DNA from: Fulvivirgaceae bacterium JP3-4
Lineage (GTDB): Bacteria > Bacteroidota > Bacteroidia > Cytophagales > Cyclobacteriaceae
DNA length: 64,000 nt
Direction of reading: 5' to 3'
Assembly (NCBI GenBank): GCA_029309925.1
Contig: JARKND010000001.1
Location: 1,798,001-1,862,000, forward strand
Each line of letters opens with the position of its first letter. Position 1 is the stretch's first letter. The translations under genes and the position numbers were made by a program. The notes below the pieces were generated by a model that saw only the letters and a program-made list of their open reading frames with translations, was not told the origin of the DNA and did no database searches. Below, one piece after another: positions 9,316 to 16,561 of this stretch.

Positions 9316-9768
9316 TTACAGGATGGTTTTTTCCAGCCCAAACGAGCGCTGATTGTTAAAAACATCAGCCTGGTTTATGTGCATGTGGGCCACAATATCA
9401 CGCAAGGGCCTGAGCAGGTAGGGCTTGGGAATGTAATGTTTGATACCCAGCCCCATCGCTTTCTGTTTGTCCCTTGGATTACTTGAACCCGTGAACACCA
9501 CAAGTTCGATATGGGCCTTTGCGGGAAAATCCCAGTCGTTGAATGCCTCGATAAATGCGAAGCCGTTCATGACAGGCATCGCAAGATCGAGAATGATAAG
9601 GTGCGGCAGCGTGTATTTCTTTTCTACACGCAGTTTGAGGTAATCGAGTGCGTCTTTGCCATTGCGGCATATATGGACCTCACTGACCAATCCTGATGAG
9701 TCGAGAATTTTTTCATTGATCTTGTTCAATTGTTCATCGTCATCGATTATCAATACGCGTTTTTGCAT
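9316..9768 (-). CDS. Single-domain response regulator (receiver only)
   Basis: The 150-residue protein is a CheY-like receiver with no output domain. The acidic pocket is Asp9-Asp11, the phosphoacceptor is Asp61 in 'LIILDLAMP', the conserved Ser/Thr is in 'VVFTGSS', and Lys is in 'IPKPY'. It belongs to a Bacteroidota group of lone receivers with 'MPVMNGFAFIEAF', which often act in phosphorelays or protein-interaction switching. It is the last gene of a minus-strand run containing a histidine kinase, a sigma-54 activator and two small proteins (9.3-13.1 kb), although a 115-bp gap with a hairpin separates it from the MORN-like gene. A similar lone receiver heads the exopolysaccharide operon at 61649-62035. 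Confidence 0.9.
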   Translation of the reverse strand: MQKRVLIIDDDEQLNKINEKILDSSGLVSEVHICRNGKDALDYLKLRVEKKYTLPHLIILDLAMPVMNGFAFIEAFNDWDFPAKAHIELVVFTGSSNPRDKQKAMGLGIKHYIPKPYLLRPLRDIVAHMHINQADVFNNQRSFGLEKTIL

Positions 9769-9839
9769 GGGGTGACGTCCGGTTTTAAAATGTGTTTTAT
9801 TCTAGTTTTAGTTTATATTCTTACACAACTCTCTATGAT

Positions 9840-9867
9840 GATCATCATGATGTACAGCATGATGATC
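9840..9867 (-). terminator. Hairpin downstream of the MORN-like gene
   Basis: GATCATCATG (9840-9849) pairs perfectly with CATGATGATC (9858-9867) around an 8-nt loop, 16 bases after the MORN-like stop on the minus strand. No T-run follows, so it may be an attenuating or transcript-stabilising hairpin rather than a true intrinsic terminator. Confidence 0.4.
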
Positions 9868-9882
9868 AGTATCATCGGATAG

Positions 9883-10272
9883 TCAAGTTGTCTTCTCTCG
9901 GGTTTTACTGGTAAGGGTGAGGTGTTCTTCAATGTCTTCAATTTGATTGTTGTTGATGAATAACATGTTTTTAATATTCTTGCCGTTTTCGTCATAGGCT
10001 CTGAAGTAACCTTCGCGCAAGCCATTGTGAAAAGTTCCTTGTGAGAAGATCTGCCCGTTGGGATGGTAGGAGATAAACCTTCCGTGCTGCACTCCATAGT
10101 GAAAGTCTTCTTCGATCATGATCGATCCGGTGTGATCATAATATTCTCTCCAGGTGCCGTGTTTTTTGTTGTTCACATACATCCCCTCAGCGATGAGGAT
10201 CGCATGCTTATTGAACTCTTTCCACTTGCCATTCTTCACGCGCGTTTCTTTTCCTCCCATTGTCTTTATCAT
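9883..10272 (-). CDS. MORN/YwqK-like repeat protein
   Basis: This 129-residue protein has four or more tandem repeats of the MORN-like type seen in 'toxin-antitoxin system YwqK family antitoxin' annotations: 'KNGKWKEF', 'KKHGTWREYYDHTG', 'VQHGRFISYHPNGQ' and 'LREGYFRAYDENGK'. These beta-hairpin repeats form solenoids and often mediate contact with proteins or membranes. No toxin gene is adjacent, so an antitoxin role is not supported here. There is no signal peptide. It lies 15 bp downstream of the Cys-rich protein gene on the same strand and is probably co-transcribed with it. Function is unknown; the repeat assignment is good. Confidence 0.75.
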   Translation of the reverse strand: MIKTMGGKETRVKNGKWKEFNKHAILIAEGMYVNNKKHGTWREYYDHTGSIMIEEDFHYGVQHGRFISYHPNGQIFSQGTFHNGLREGYFRAYDENGKNIKNMLFINNNQIEDIEEHLTLTSKTREKTT

Positions 10273-10287
10273 ATGAAGCTGATTTAT

Positions 10288-10548
10288 TTACTGAAACTCG
10301 TTACAGCGCCACACGCCTTCTTTCCTTCCCGGCAGTGTGCAACGCAAAGCATGGTCGCATGTTCTGCATAGTCCCTGCAGGGGAGCGTTCTCCACCTGAG
10401 CCAGACTGACCAATTCAAACAGTTCACATTGGATCACAGATTTCGAACTCGTCTTGTGATAGATGCATTCGTCTGTATGTGCGCACGACAGACACAAGCT
10501 TTTCAGCTCGCGTGTAACAATGTCTTCGATGGTATCCCTGAATTGCAT
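10288..10548 (-). CDS. Small Cys-rich protein with two CxxC-x5-C-x11/12-C modules
   Basis: The 86-residue protein has an internal duplication. Module 1 is 'LCLSCAHTDEC...C' and module 2 is 'LCRTCDHALRC...C'. Each has the spacing Cys-x2-Cys-x5-Cys-x11/12-Cys, giving eight cysteines with good potential to bind two Zn ions or Fe-S clusters. There is no signal peptide or membrane segment. It is encoded downstream of the sigma-54 activator and kinase (128-bp gap) and immediately upstream of the MORN-like gene, all on the minus strand, so it may be a metal or redox-responsive accessory or a target of that system. I do not recognise a named family; the coding call rests on the regular Cys pattern. 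Confidence 0.7.
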   Translation of the reverse strand: MQFRDTIEDIVTRELKSLCLSCAHTDECIYHKTSSKSVIQCELFELVSLAQVENAPLQGLCRTCDHALRCTLPGRKEGVWRCNEFQ

Positions 10549-10676
10549 TCGACTTGCCTTTCATGAGCAGATTCCAAAATGCATACCATCTTTTTTATTA
10601 AGCCTGCAGACGAATTTCAGCGATATCGTTTGCACGTAACGGAGAGAAATTGTTCAGGCGGAGAGAATTTCCCCAG

Positions 10677-12023
10677 CTATTCTTTGTTTTTCCGCTTGAT
10701 CTTTTGGCGCAGCGTTTTGCGGTCAATGCCGAGCACCTGTGCGCTGTGCGAAATGTTGTTTTTGTTTGCCGCGAGAACTTCAAGGATATATTCGCGTTCC
10801 ACTTCGTCCAGTCGCCTGTTCAGCCCGCGCGAACGTGTTGCTGAGAAACGAAAGTTCTCAGGCAGGTCCGGAACGTCAATCACATTGTCATCCGCCATGA
10901 TCACGAGGCGATGAACGAGGTTCTGAAGTTCCCGTACATTTCCGGGCCACGCATATTCATTCAGCGTCTTTAACACACGGGGCGAAAAGTGCATCGCGGT
11001 CTTGCCAACCTCACGAACATATTTGTTCAGAAAGAAGTCAAGCAAAAGCCCGATATCACCATTTCGTTCACGGAGCGGTGGAAGGTCGATGGTGATGATA
11101 TGCAGGCGATAGAATAGATCTTCACGGAAGAGGCCTTTTTTCAAGAGCTGCATCAGGTCAACGTTGGTGGCTGCAATGACCCTGACGTTGACACGGTTAG
11201 GTTTTTTCGAGCCCACCATGTAGAATTCTTTTTCCTGCAGCACGCGCAGAAGCTTGGCCTGCATCGCCAGACTGGTATTGCTGATCTCATCGAGGAAGAT
11301 CGTGCCGCCATCCGCAGTCTGGAAAAATCCGGCACGTGTTTCCGTTGCCCCTGTAAACGCACCTTTCACATATCCGAAAAGTTCACTTTCGAGAAGTGAA
11401 TCTGGAATGCCACCGCAGTTCACTGGCACGAACGGAGCTGCGGAGGCGTTTCCGCCATAATGCAACGCGCGGGCTACCAGCTCTTTTCCCGTCCCGCTTT
11501 CGCCATTGATCAGTACCGTAGCCGCTGTATTCGTAGCTTTGTGAATCGTTTTGAATACTTTTTGCATCCCGTCTGATTCGCCAATAATTCCATAATGTGC
11601 CGACTCAGCTCTGGGAGCCGCAGTTTTTTTCTGTTTTTGAGTTTTTGCAAACACGCGTTCTACTGCCCGGAACAGTTCATCATCGGTAAACGGTTTTACA
11701 AGGTATTCTTCCGCTCCGATCTTGATCGACTCAATCGCGCCCTGGATAGTGGGAAAACCAGTGATAACAAGCACGCCCACACCCTTCAGATTTTCTGTCA
11801 CGTGTCGTACCAGCTCGATTCCGCTTTCGCCCGGCATTTTCAGGTCACTGATCACAAGGTCAACCGAGATCGTGTTTAACAATCGCACAGCAGACTGAAC
11901 AGTATTGGCCGTGTAGATCTGATAACCCACAGACTCAAGGTTGCGCTTGATGAGCTCAACGGTTTCTGCTGAATCATCTACTACGAGAATATTTGTCTTT
12001 TCGGAATTCTTTGCGTTCATCAC
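10677..12023 (-). CDS. Sigma-54-dependent response regulator (NtrC family)
   Basis: The 448-residue protein has all three NtrC modules. The receiver (about 10-125) has Asp16/Asp17 and phosphoacceptor Asp60. The AAA+ domain (about 145-385) has Walker A GESGTGKE (174-181), the sigma-54 contact loop GAFTGA (221-226) and Walker B 'IFLDEI'. The C-terminus is a Fis-type HTH ending 'GIDRKTLRQKIKRK'. It activates RNA polymerase with sigma-54 at -24/-12 promoters after phosphorylation. Its start overlaps the stop of the upstream histidine kinase by 4 bp (ATGA), so the two form a translationally coupled pair. The signal and targets are unknown; no convincing -24/-12 site was found in the 128 bp before the Cys-rich gene. 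Confidence 0.95.
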   Translation of the reverse strand: MMNAKNSEKTNILVVDDSAETVELIKRNLESVGYQIYTANTVQSAVRLLNTISVDLVISDLKMPGESGIELVRHVTENLKGVGVLVITGFPTIQGAIESIKIGAEEYLVKPFTDDELFRAVERVFAKTQKQKKTAAPRAESAHYGIIGESDGMQKVFKTIHKATNTAATVLINGESGTGKELVARALHYGGNASAAPFVPVNCGGIPDSLLESELFGYVKGAFTGATETRAGFFQTADGGTIFLDEISNTSLAMQAKLLRVLQEKEFYMVGSKKPNRVNVRVIAATNVDLMQLLKKGLFREDLFYRLHIITIDLPPLRERNGDIGLLLDFFLNKYVREVGKTAMHFSPRVLKTLNEYAWPGNVRELQNLVHRLVIMADDNVIDVPDLPENFRFSATRSRGLNRRLDEVEREYILEVLAANKNNISHSAQVLGIDRKTLRQKIKRKNKE

Positions 12024-13132
12024 TTCTTCCTTCCTTGCTTTAACGGTAATTGGATTTCAAATTTTGATCCCTGGTTGATCGTACTGTTCACCAGGATTTT
12101 TCCCTTGTGAGAATCAACGATACCCTGCACGACCGAAAGCCCCAGGCCAGTTCCCTGCCCGACAGGTTTGGTCGTGAAGAACGGCTCAAAGATCTTTGAT
12201 TTTATTTCCGGTGTCATGCCTGTGCCGGTGTCCTTAACGATGAGGCTAATCGCAGAATCCCTTCGTCTTGTGGTCACCGTGATCTCACCTCCCTTTGGCA
12301 TTGCATAAACCGAATTGGTGATGAGGTTTACCAGTACCTGGCTCATCTGCACTTCATCGGCATGGATCTCCGGCAGCGCGGGATCAAGTTGTTTGGTGAT
12401 TGTTATGCCACGGCTTTGGAACCTCACGTCAATAAAATACAGGATGTTCTCAACGATCGAGTTCAGGTTTACTTTTGTAATCTGTTGCGGCATCTGCCTG
12501 GAGAAGATCATCAGTTTTTTAATGATCTCGCGCGAATACAATGATGCCTTGATAATCCGCTCCAGGTCTTCGCTTTGTTGCTCGTTAAGACTTCCCGCTT
12601 TTTTGATCAGCTGGGCAAATCCAAGCACGCGGCCCAAGGGTTCATTGAGTTCGTGCGCAATACCAGCGGAGAGTTCTCCCACAAACGCCAGGCGCTCAAC
12701 ATGCTGCAACTGGATCTGGAGCTTCGCTTTATCTTCTTCAATGGATATCCGGTTCAGCACCAGCGAAAGTTCACGTGCGACAGTTTTCAGCAAACTTCTT
12801 TCTTCCTGCAGAAATGCAATTTTTTTCCCATCGCTGCCTGCTGGAATGCGATAGCCAACTTTTACCTTTCCGTACTTTCGCCCATCTATGACGAGTTCCG
12901 CCTCGATCATCCGCTTAATCCTGTTGAAGCGCGCAGTTGCATGATCATTCTGGCCGATGGAAATGCTGGCTTCTGCGAGCTTCGGATATTGCATTGCTTC
13001 CGGGAGGATCTCAATTGTTTTCTGAATAATGGTGTCAATGTTATTTTTTGACTCGAACGCCACCTTTGATAAACTGTAAAGACAGTTCAGTTCTTTTACC
13101 CGTTCTCTCAGTTTAAAATCGCTTGAGTTCAT
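12020..13132 (-). CDS. Cytoplasmic sensor histidine kinase, partner of the sigma-54 regulator
   Basis: This 370-residue kinase has no membrane segment. Residues 15-130 look like a divergent GAF-type sensor with a '[15 protein letters not shown]' helix. The dimerisation/phosphoacceptor helix is '[16 protein letters not shown]' with His160, the NtrB-like HELN-P variant. The ATPase domain shows '[13 protein letters not shown]' (N box), 'VKDTGTGMT' (G1), '[19 protein letters not shown]' (F and G2). This soluble layout fits an NtrB-like kinase sensing a cytoplasmic cue and phosphorylating the sigma-54 activator whose gene overlaps it by 4 bp. The likely promoter lies within 13133-13335, which it shares with the divergent deaminase gene; no clear motif was found there. 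Confidence 0.93.
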   Translation of the reverse strand: MNSSDFKLRERVKELNCLYSLSKVAFESKNNIDTIIQKTIEILPEAMQYPKLAEASISIGQNDHATARFNRIKRMIEAELVIDGRKYGKVKVGYRIPAGSDGKKIAFLQEERSLLKTVARELSLVLNRISIEEDKAKLQIQLQHVERLAFVGELSAGIAHELNEPLGRVLGFAQLIKKAGSLNEQQSEDLERIIKASLYSREIIKKLMIFSRQMPQQITKVNLNSIVENILYFIDVRFQSRGITITKQLDPALPEIHADEVQMSQVLVNLITNSVYAMPKGGEITVTTRRRDSAISLIVKDTGTGMTPEIKSKIFEPFFTTKPVGQGTGLGLSVVQGIVDSHKGKILVNSTINQGSKFEIQLPLKQGRKK

Positions 13133-13335
13133 GCTTATAGGATTTGATCACCAAAGGTATAAACATTAAGTGCTAAACGGATAAATAAGTTTCCCGATTC
13201 TGAGATCTTGCTGAGGAATAATTACCCACTGAGTAATTTTTGTATATGCACCCTTGAATGTGTACTGGTTGTGGGCCTGAAAAGGCATAAATTCTCTGGC
13301 ACAGATCGTGCAGATGATAGACGGAAGCGATTCCC

Positions 13336-13935
13336 ATGTACACGACCAAAATATATCTTTTCTTCTGTCTTGTCATCTTTGGTGCTTATGCAGAGTATCA
13401 GGCGGGAAAGGTTGTGAAAAGGGCAAAGGCGCGCGAACGAAGATTGAACGAGGAGAGCTGCATAACTCAGCAGGACTCTGTTTTCATGATGCGGGCACTT
13501 GAGCTGAGTCATGAAGGGCATGAGGCGGGGAAGGGTGGACCTTTTGGAAGCGTGCTGGTACATAACGGCAAAATAATTGGCGAAAGCTGGAGTACAAGAG
13601 GCAGCCTTACCGATCGGTTGGCTCATGCAGAATTCCAGGTTATTCGCCATGTGTCTAAGCTGACGCCTCTTGAGACGCTTGAAGGTTTAACAATTTACAC
13701 AAGCGCATTTCCGTGCGAAACCTGCTTATCCCTGATTCATTCAACCGGAGTTGACAAAGTATTTTATTGTTTATCTGCAGAAGAAATGACATCTTTCGAC
13801 CATAATCTGAAACCTAGTTATCGACTGGATAGGTTTTCAGACTACCGTCATGACAAGCCGACACCTGCAGTACCAATTCTCCGCCATCAGGCTGCTGATG
13901 CTATCGAGCGCTATAAGCGCGTTGCAGGTGAATGA
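13336..13935 (+). CDS. Nucleoside/base deaminase of the CDA fold
   Basis: The zinc-binding deaminase core is complete: 'LAHAE' with His97 and catalytic Glu99, and 'FPCETC' with Cys127 and Cys130. The preceding 'GGPFGSVLVHNGKIIGESW' is typical of guanine/cytosine-type deaminases of the GuaD/TadA branch. The first 50 residues are unusual: a hydrophobic stretch like a signal peptide or anchor ('IYLFFCLVIFGAYA') and a basic linker. An internal start at Met51 or Met52 (13486/13489) would give the normal-length cytosolic enzyme of about 148 residues, and I consider that at least as likely as the long form. Substrate guanine, cytosine or a nucleoside cannot be settled. Confidence 0.82.
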   Translation: MYTTKIYLFFCLVIFGAYAEYQAGKVVKRAKARERRLNEESCITQQDSVFMMRALELSHEGHEAGKGGPFGSVLVHNGKIIGESWSTRGSLTDRLAHAEFQVIRHVSKLTPLETLEGLTIYTSAFPCETCLSLIHSTGVDKVFYCLSAEEMTSFDHNLKPSYRLDRFSDYRHDKPTPAVPILRHQAADAIERYKRVAGE

Positions 13936-13990
13936 TCCGGATGGATCCTTGTCAAACCTTCCATTTCAAACAACCCCAATTCGTAATTAA

Positions 13991-14911
13991 ATGAGCGATT
14001 CATCAATCCTGTGGATAGCTTTCAATGGATTTGTGCTATTGATGCTTGCCCTTGACCTTGGCGTTTTCCACAGAAAGTCGCATGAGGTAACAGTCAAAGA
14101 GGCGCTGACATGGACAAGTGTCTGGATTACGCTCGCGATGCTGTTCAACCTGTTTGTCTTTTATTATTTCGATAAAGACAAGGCTGTTGAGTTCTTCACA
14201 GGTTATGTGATCGAAAAGTCGTTGAGTGTTGACAATATTTTTGTCATCATCATGATCTTCTCGTATTTCAATGTGCCTAAGGAGTATCAGCACAAGGTTT
14301 TGTTCTGGGGTATCCTGGGCGCGCTCGTGATGCGGGTGATCTTCATCTTTGCCGGCATCGAACTCATTCATAAGTTCCACTGGCTGATCTATATCTTCGG
14401 AGGCTTCCTCATCTTTACCGGTATTCGAATGGTAACTTCAAGTGATGTCAAGCTGGACCCGGAGAAGAATCCGCTCGTAAAATTTGTCAGAAGATTTTTT
14501 CCAGTTACTCCGAATTTTCACAAAGATCATTTTTTCACGAAAATTGATGGGAAGCTTTGGGTTACACCGTTATTCCTTGTTGTGATCATGATCGAGGCAA
14601 CCGATCTTATCTTTGCGGTGGATTCCATCCCTGCAATCCTGGCGATATCGGATGATCCGTTCATTGTTTACACGTCAAACGTATTTGCTATTCTTGGATT
14701 GCGATCGCTGTATTTCGCGCTTTCAGGAATTGAAGGGTACTTCCGTTATCTCAAATACGGTCTTGCCGTGATTCTTTGCTTTGTCGGAACGAAAATGTGC
14801 CTCATGGACTTCTTCAAGATCCCAGTCGAGGTTTCGCTCATCGTCATCGTATTCGTGCTGGGCATTTCGATGGTCGCCTCGGTTATCATCTCACAGCCGG
14901 AAAAGAAATAA
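13991..14911 (+). CDS. TerC/Alx family integral membrane protein
   Basis: This 306-residue protein has about eight membrane segments and the TerC signatures 'ALDLGVFHRKSHEV' near residue 21, 'GYVIEKSLSVDNIFVIIMIF' near 77, and 'EATDLIFAVDSIPAI' near 203, whose acidic residues are thought to bind a cation. Members such as Alx export Mn2+ and TerC is linked to tellurite resistance and metallation of exported proteins. It stands 55 bp after the deaminase gene and converges on the serine hydrolase. No riboswitch-like leader (as in E. coli alx) fits in the short upstream space. The manganese role is inferred from family knowledge. Confidence 0.92.
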   Translation: MSDSSILWIAFNGFVLLMLALDLGVFHRKSHEVTVKEALTWTSVWITLAMLFNLFVFYYFDKDKAVEFFTGYVIEKSLSVDNIFVIIMIFSYFNVPKEYQHKVLFWGILGALVMRVIFIFAGIELIHKFHWLIYIFGGFLIFTGIRMVTSSDVKLDPEKNPLVKFVRRFFPVTPNFHKDHFFTKIDGKLWVTPLFLVVIMIEATDLIFAVDSIPAILAISDDPFIVYTSNVFAILGLRSLYFALSGIEGYFRYLKYGLAVILCFVGTKMCLMDFFKIPVEVSLIVIVFVLGISMVASVIISQPEKK

Positions 14912-14974
14912 CGGGCGTCCAGAGAGCACCCCTAATCGAAGTTTTCTAGTGCGACTTATCGCATGAGCAAACAA

Positions 14975-16411
14975 TCATTGGTTGCTCGTGCGAACGTTCC
15001 TCGTTGAATAGTTGCTGTGCTGCAGCATTCGGATCACATTTCCTTTCGAATCTCTTTCGAAAGTGACTTCTTCCGCAAGTGATTTGTCTTTGCGCACGCG
15101 CTTGAACGTATCACCGGAAATATGTTGAAGCATGGTCATACTCTCATCAGGATTTTCCGTAGGCAGCCCGAGAACCATCAATTCACCATACCATGGCATC
15201 ACAATCCTTTCGGACCCCCATGGCTGTGATGAGTAATTCCCGGCATACTGCGCAAGCTCAACCGAAGGCTTTTTCGAAGTCTTTTCCTTAGGAACTTTTG
15301 CAAGGATTTCCCGGATCTCCTTGGCAAACAATTCCGGGCTTTCTCCGCCAGCGTTGATCATCACGGTGTATGCCATTTTTTCTTTTGGATTTAATTGCAG
15401 CGTAGTGCGATAGCCGGGACAAGAGCCCCCATGACCAACGAGGGTAACATTGTCCTGCTGAAAAACGCTGAAGCCAAGACCCCAGGATGTGCGCCAGTCA
15501 GGATCCATAAACTGAACGCGATGCATATCTTTCAATGTAGAAGGTTTTAGAAGCTCTGCCTGATCGCTGTTTAATAAGCGGAATTGCCATGATGCGAAGC
15601 GTGCCAGATCTTCAACATTGGAGGTGAAGCCAGCGGCTGCAGTAATTCCTTTCGCATCGAACAGTTCGACTTTGTCGCGGTTGCCATCGCGCTTCTTCGC
15701 GCCATAACCTACCGCCATCTTCTTGCCCCATTCATCCTTCGGAATAAAGGGCCGGGTTTCTGCAAGCTTCAGCGGTGTCAGAATATTCTCTTGTACATAT
15801 TGGCCGTAAGGCTTGCCGGATACTTTTTCAACGACTTCACCAAGCAGTGAAATGCCAAGGTTACTGTATTGGAAATAAGTTGAAGAAGGATAAAGCGTTT
15901 GCTGACTGCCAAGCTTTGTCAACATTTGTTCTTTTGTTGGAAAAGGAAAATCCGGTCCCGTCCAGTACGGATAGTCGGATTCGCGCGGAAGTCCGGAAGA
16001 GTGTGTGAGCAATGCGCGAATTGTAATGGGACCGCTGTCTTTGAATTGTTGTTTCAGATTATACTTCGGAAGCAGTGTCTGAATGTCGTCATCGAGGCGC
16101 AGTTTACCTGCATCGTATAGCTGCATAATGGCAATAGAGGTAAACAGCTTCGAGATAGAGCAGATGCTGTAGAGTGTGGCGGTTGAAGCCTCCCGGTTGT
16201 TTTCAAGATTCAAGGAACCGTACGCTTTGCTCCAAAGGATTTCCTGGTCCTTCACCACTGCAACCGATAGGGAAGGAAGGTTCTGATAGTCAACCTGAGC
16301 ATCAATCCATGCATCAATTACTTCGATAGCATCCTTGTAGTCAGTTTTGTCTGTCTGTGCGAACGTTGCGTGCGCGAGCAGACATAGCACAAAAGCGGGG
16401 AGTGATTTCAT
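14975..16411 (-). CDS. Secreted serine hydrolase, class C beta-lactamase-like
   Basis: The 478-residue protein has a signal peptide (MKSLPAFVLCLLAHATFA). The penicillin-binding/beta-lactamase fold carries the three active-site motifs: SISK (Ser-x-x-Lys, near residue 84), YSN in 'FQYSNLGISLLGE' and HGG in 'LVGHGGSCPGY'. A C-terminal extension of about 100 residues resembles the beta-barrel DUF3471-like tail found on such proteins. These enzymes are usually D-aminopeptidases or esterases rather than antibiotic-resistance lactamases. The gene is divergent from the second FtsX-like permease, with about 150 bp between the starts if the permease starts at 16562. Its substrate is unknown. Confidence 0.9.
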   Translation of the reverse strand: MKSLPAFVLCLLAHATFAQTDKTDYKDAIEVIDAWIDAQVDYQNLPSLSVAVVKDQEILWSKAYGSLNLENNREASTATLYSICSISKLFTSIAIMQLYDAGKLRLDDDIQTLLPKYNLKQQFKDSGPITIRALLTHSSGLPRESDYPYWTGPDFPFPTKEQMLTKLGSQQTLYPSSTYFQYSNLGISLLGEVVEKVSGKPYGQYVQENILTPLKLAETRPFIPKDEWGKKMAVGYGAKKRDGNRDKVELFDAKGITAAAGFTSNVEDLARFASWQFRLLNSDQAELLKPSTLKDMHRVQFMDPDWRTSWGLGFSVFQQDNVTLVGHGGSCPGYRTTLQLNPKEKMAYTVMINAGGESPELFAKEIREILAKVPKEKTSKKPSVELAQYAGNYSSQPWGSERIVMPWYGELMVLGLPTENPDESMTMLQHISGDTFKRVRKDKSLAEEVTFERDSKGNVIRMLQHSNYSTRNVRTSNQ

Positions 16412-16561
16412 AGAAGGGGTGATTTGCGAAATTATATCAGGAAATTAGAGCATTCCCCGCAGGCCTCAAAACCGCTCACGTATTTTGTGGCACCTGCAAT
16501 TTTCCATGACCGGTTTTTTCAAGGTTATCAGGATCGGTACCTTCATGCAGAATTCACTGCC

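Noticed and set aside
10549-10676. Sigma-54 (-24/-12) promoter before the Cys-rich gene
   Set aside because: No GG-N10-GC arrangement close to the TGGCAC/TTGC consensus was found on the minus strand.
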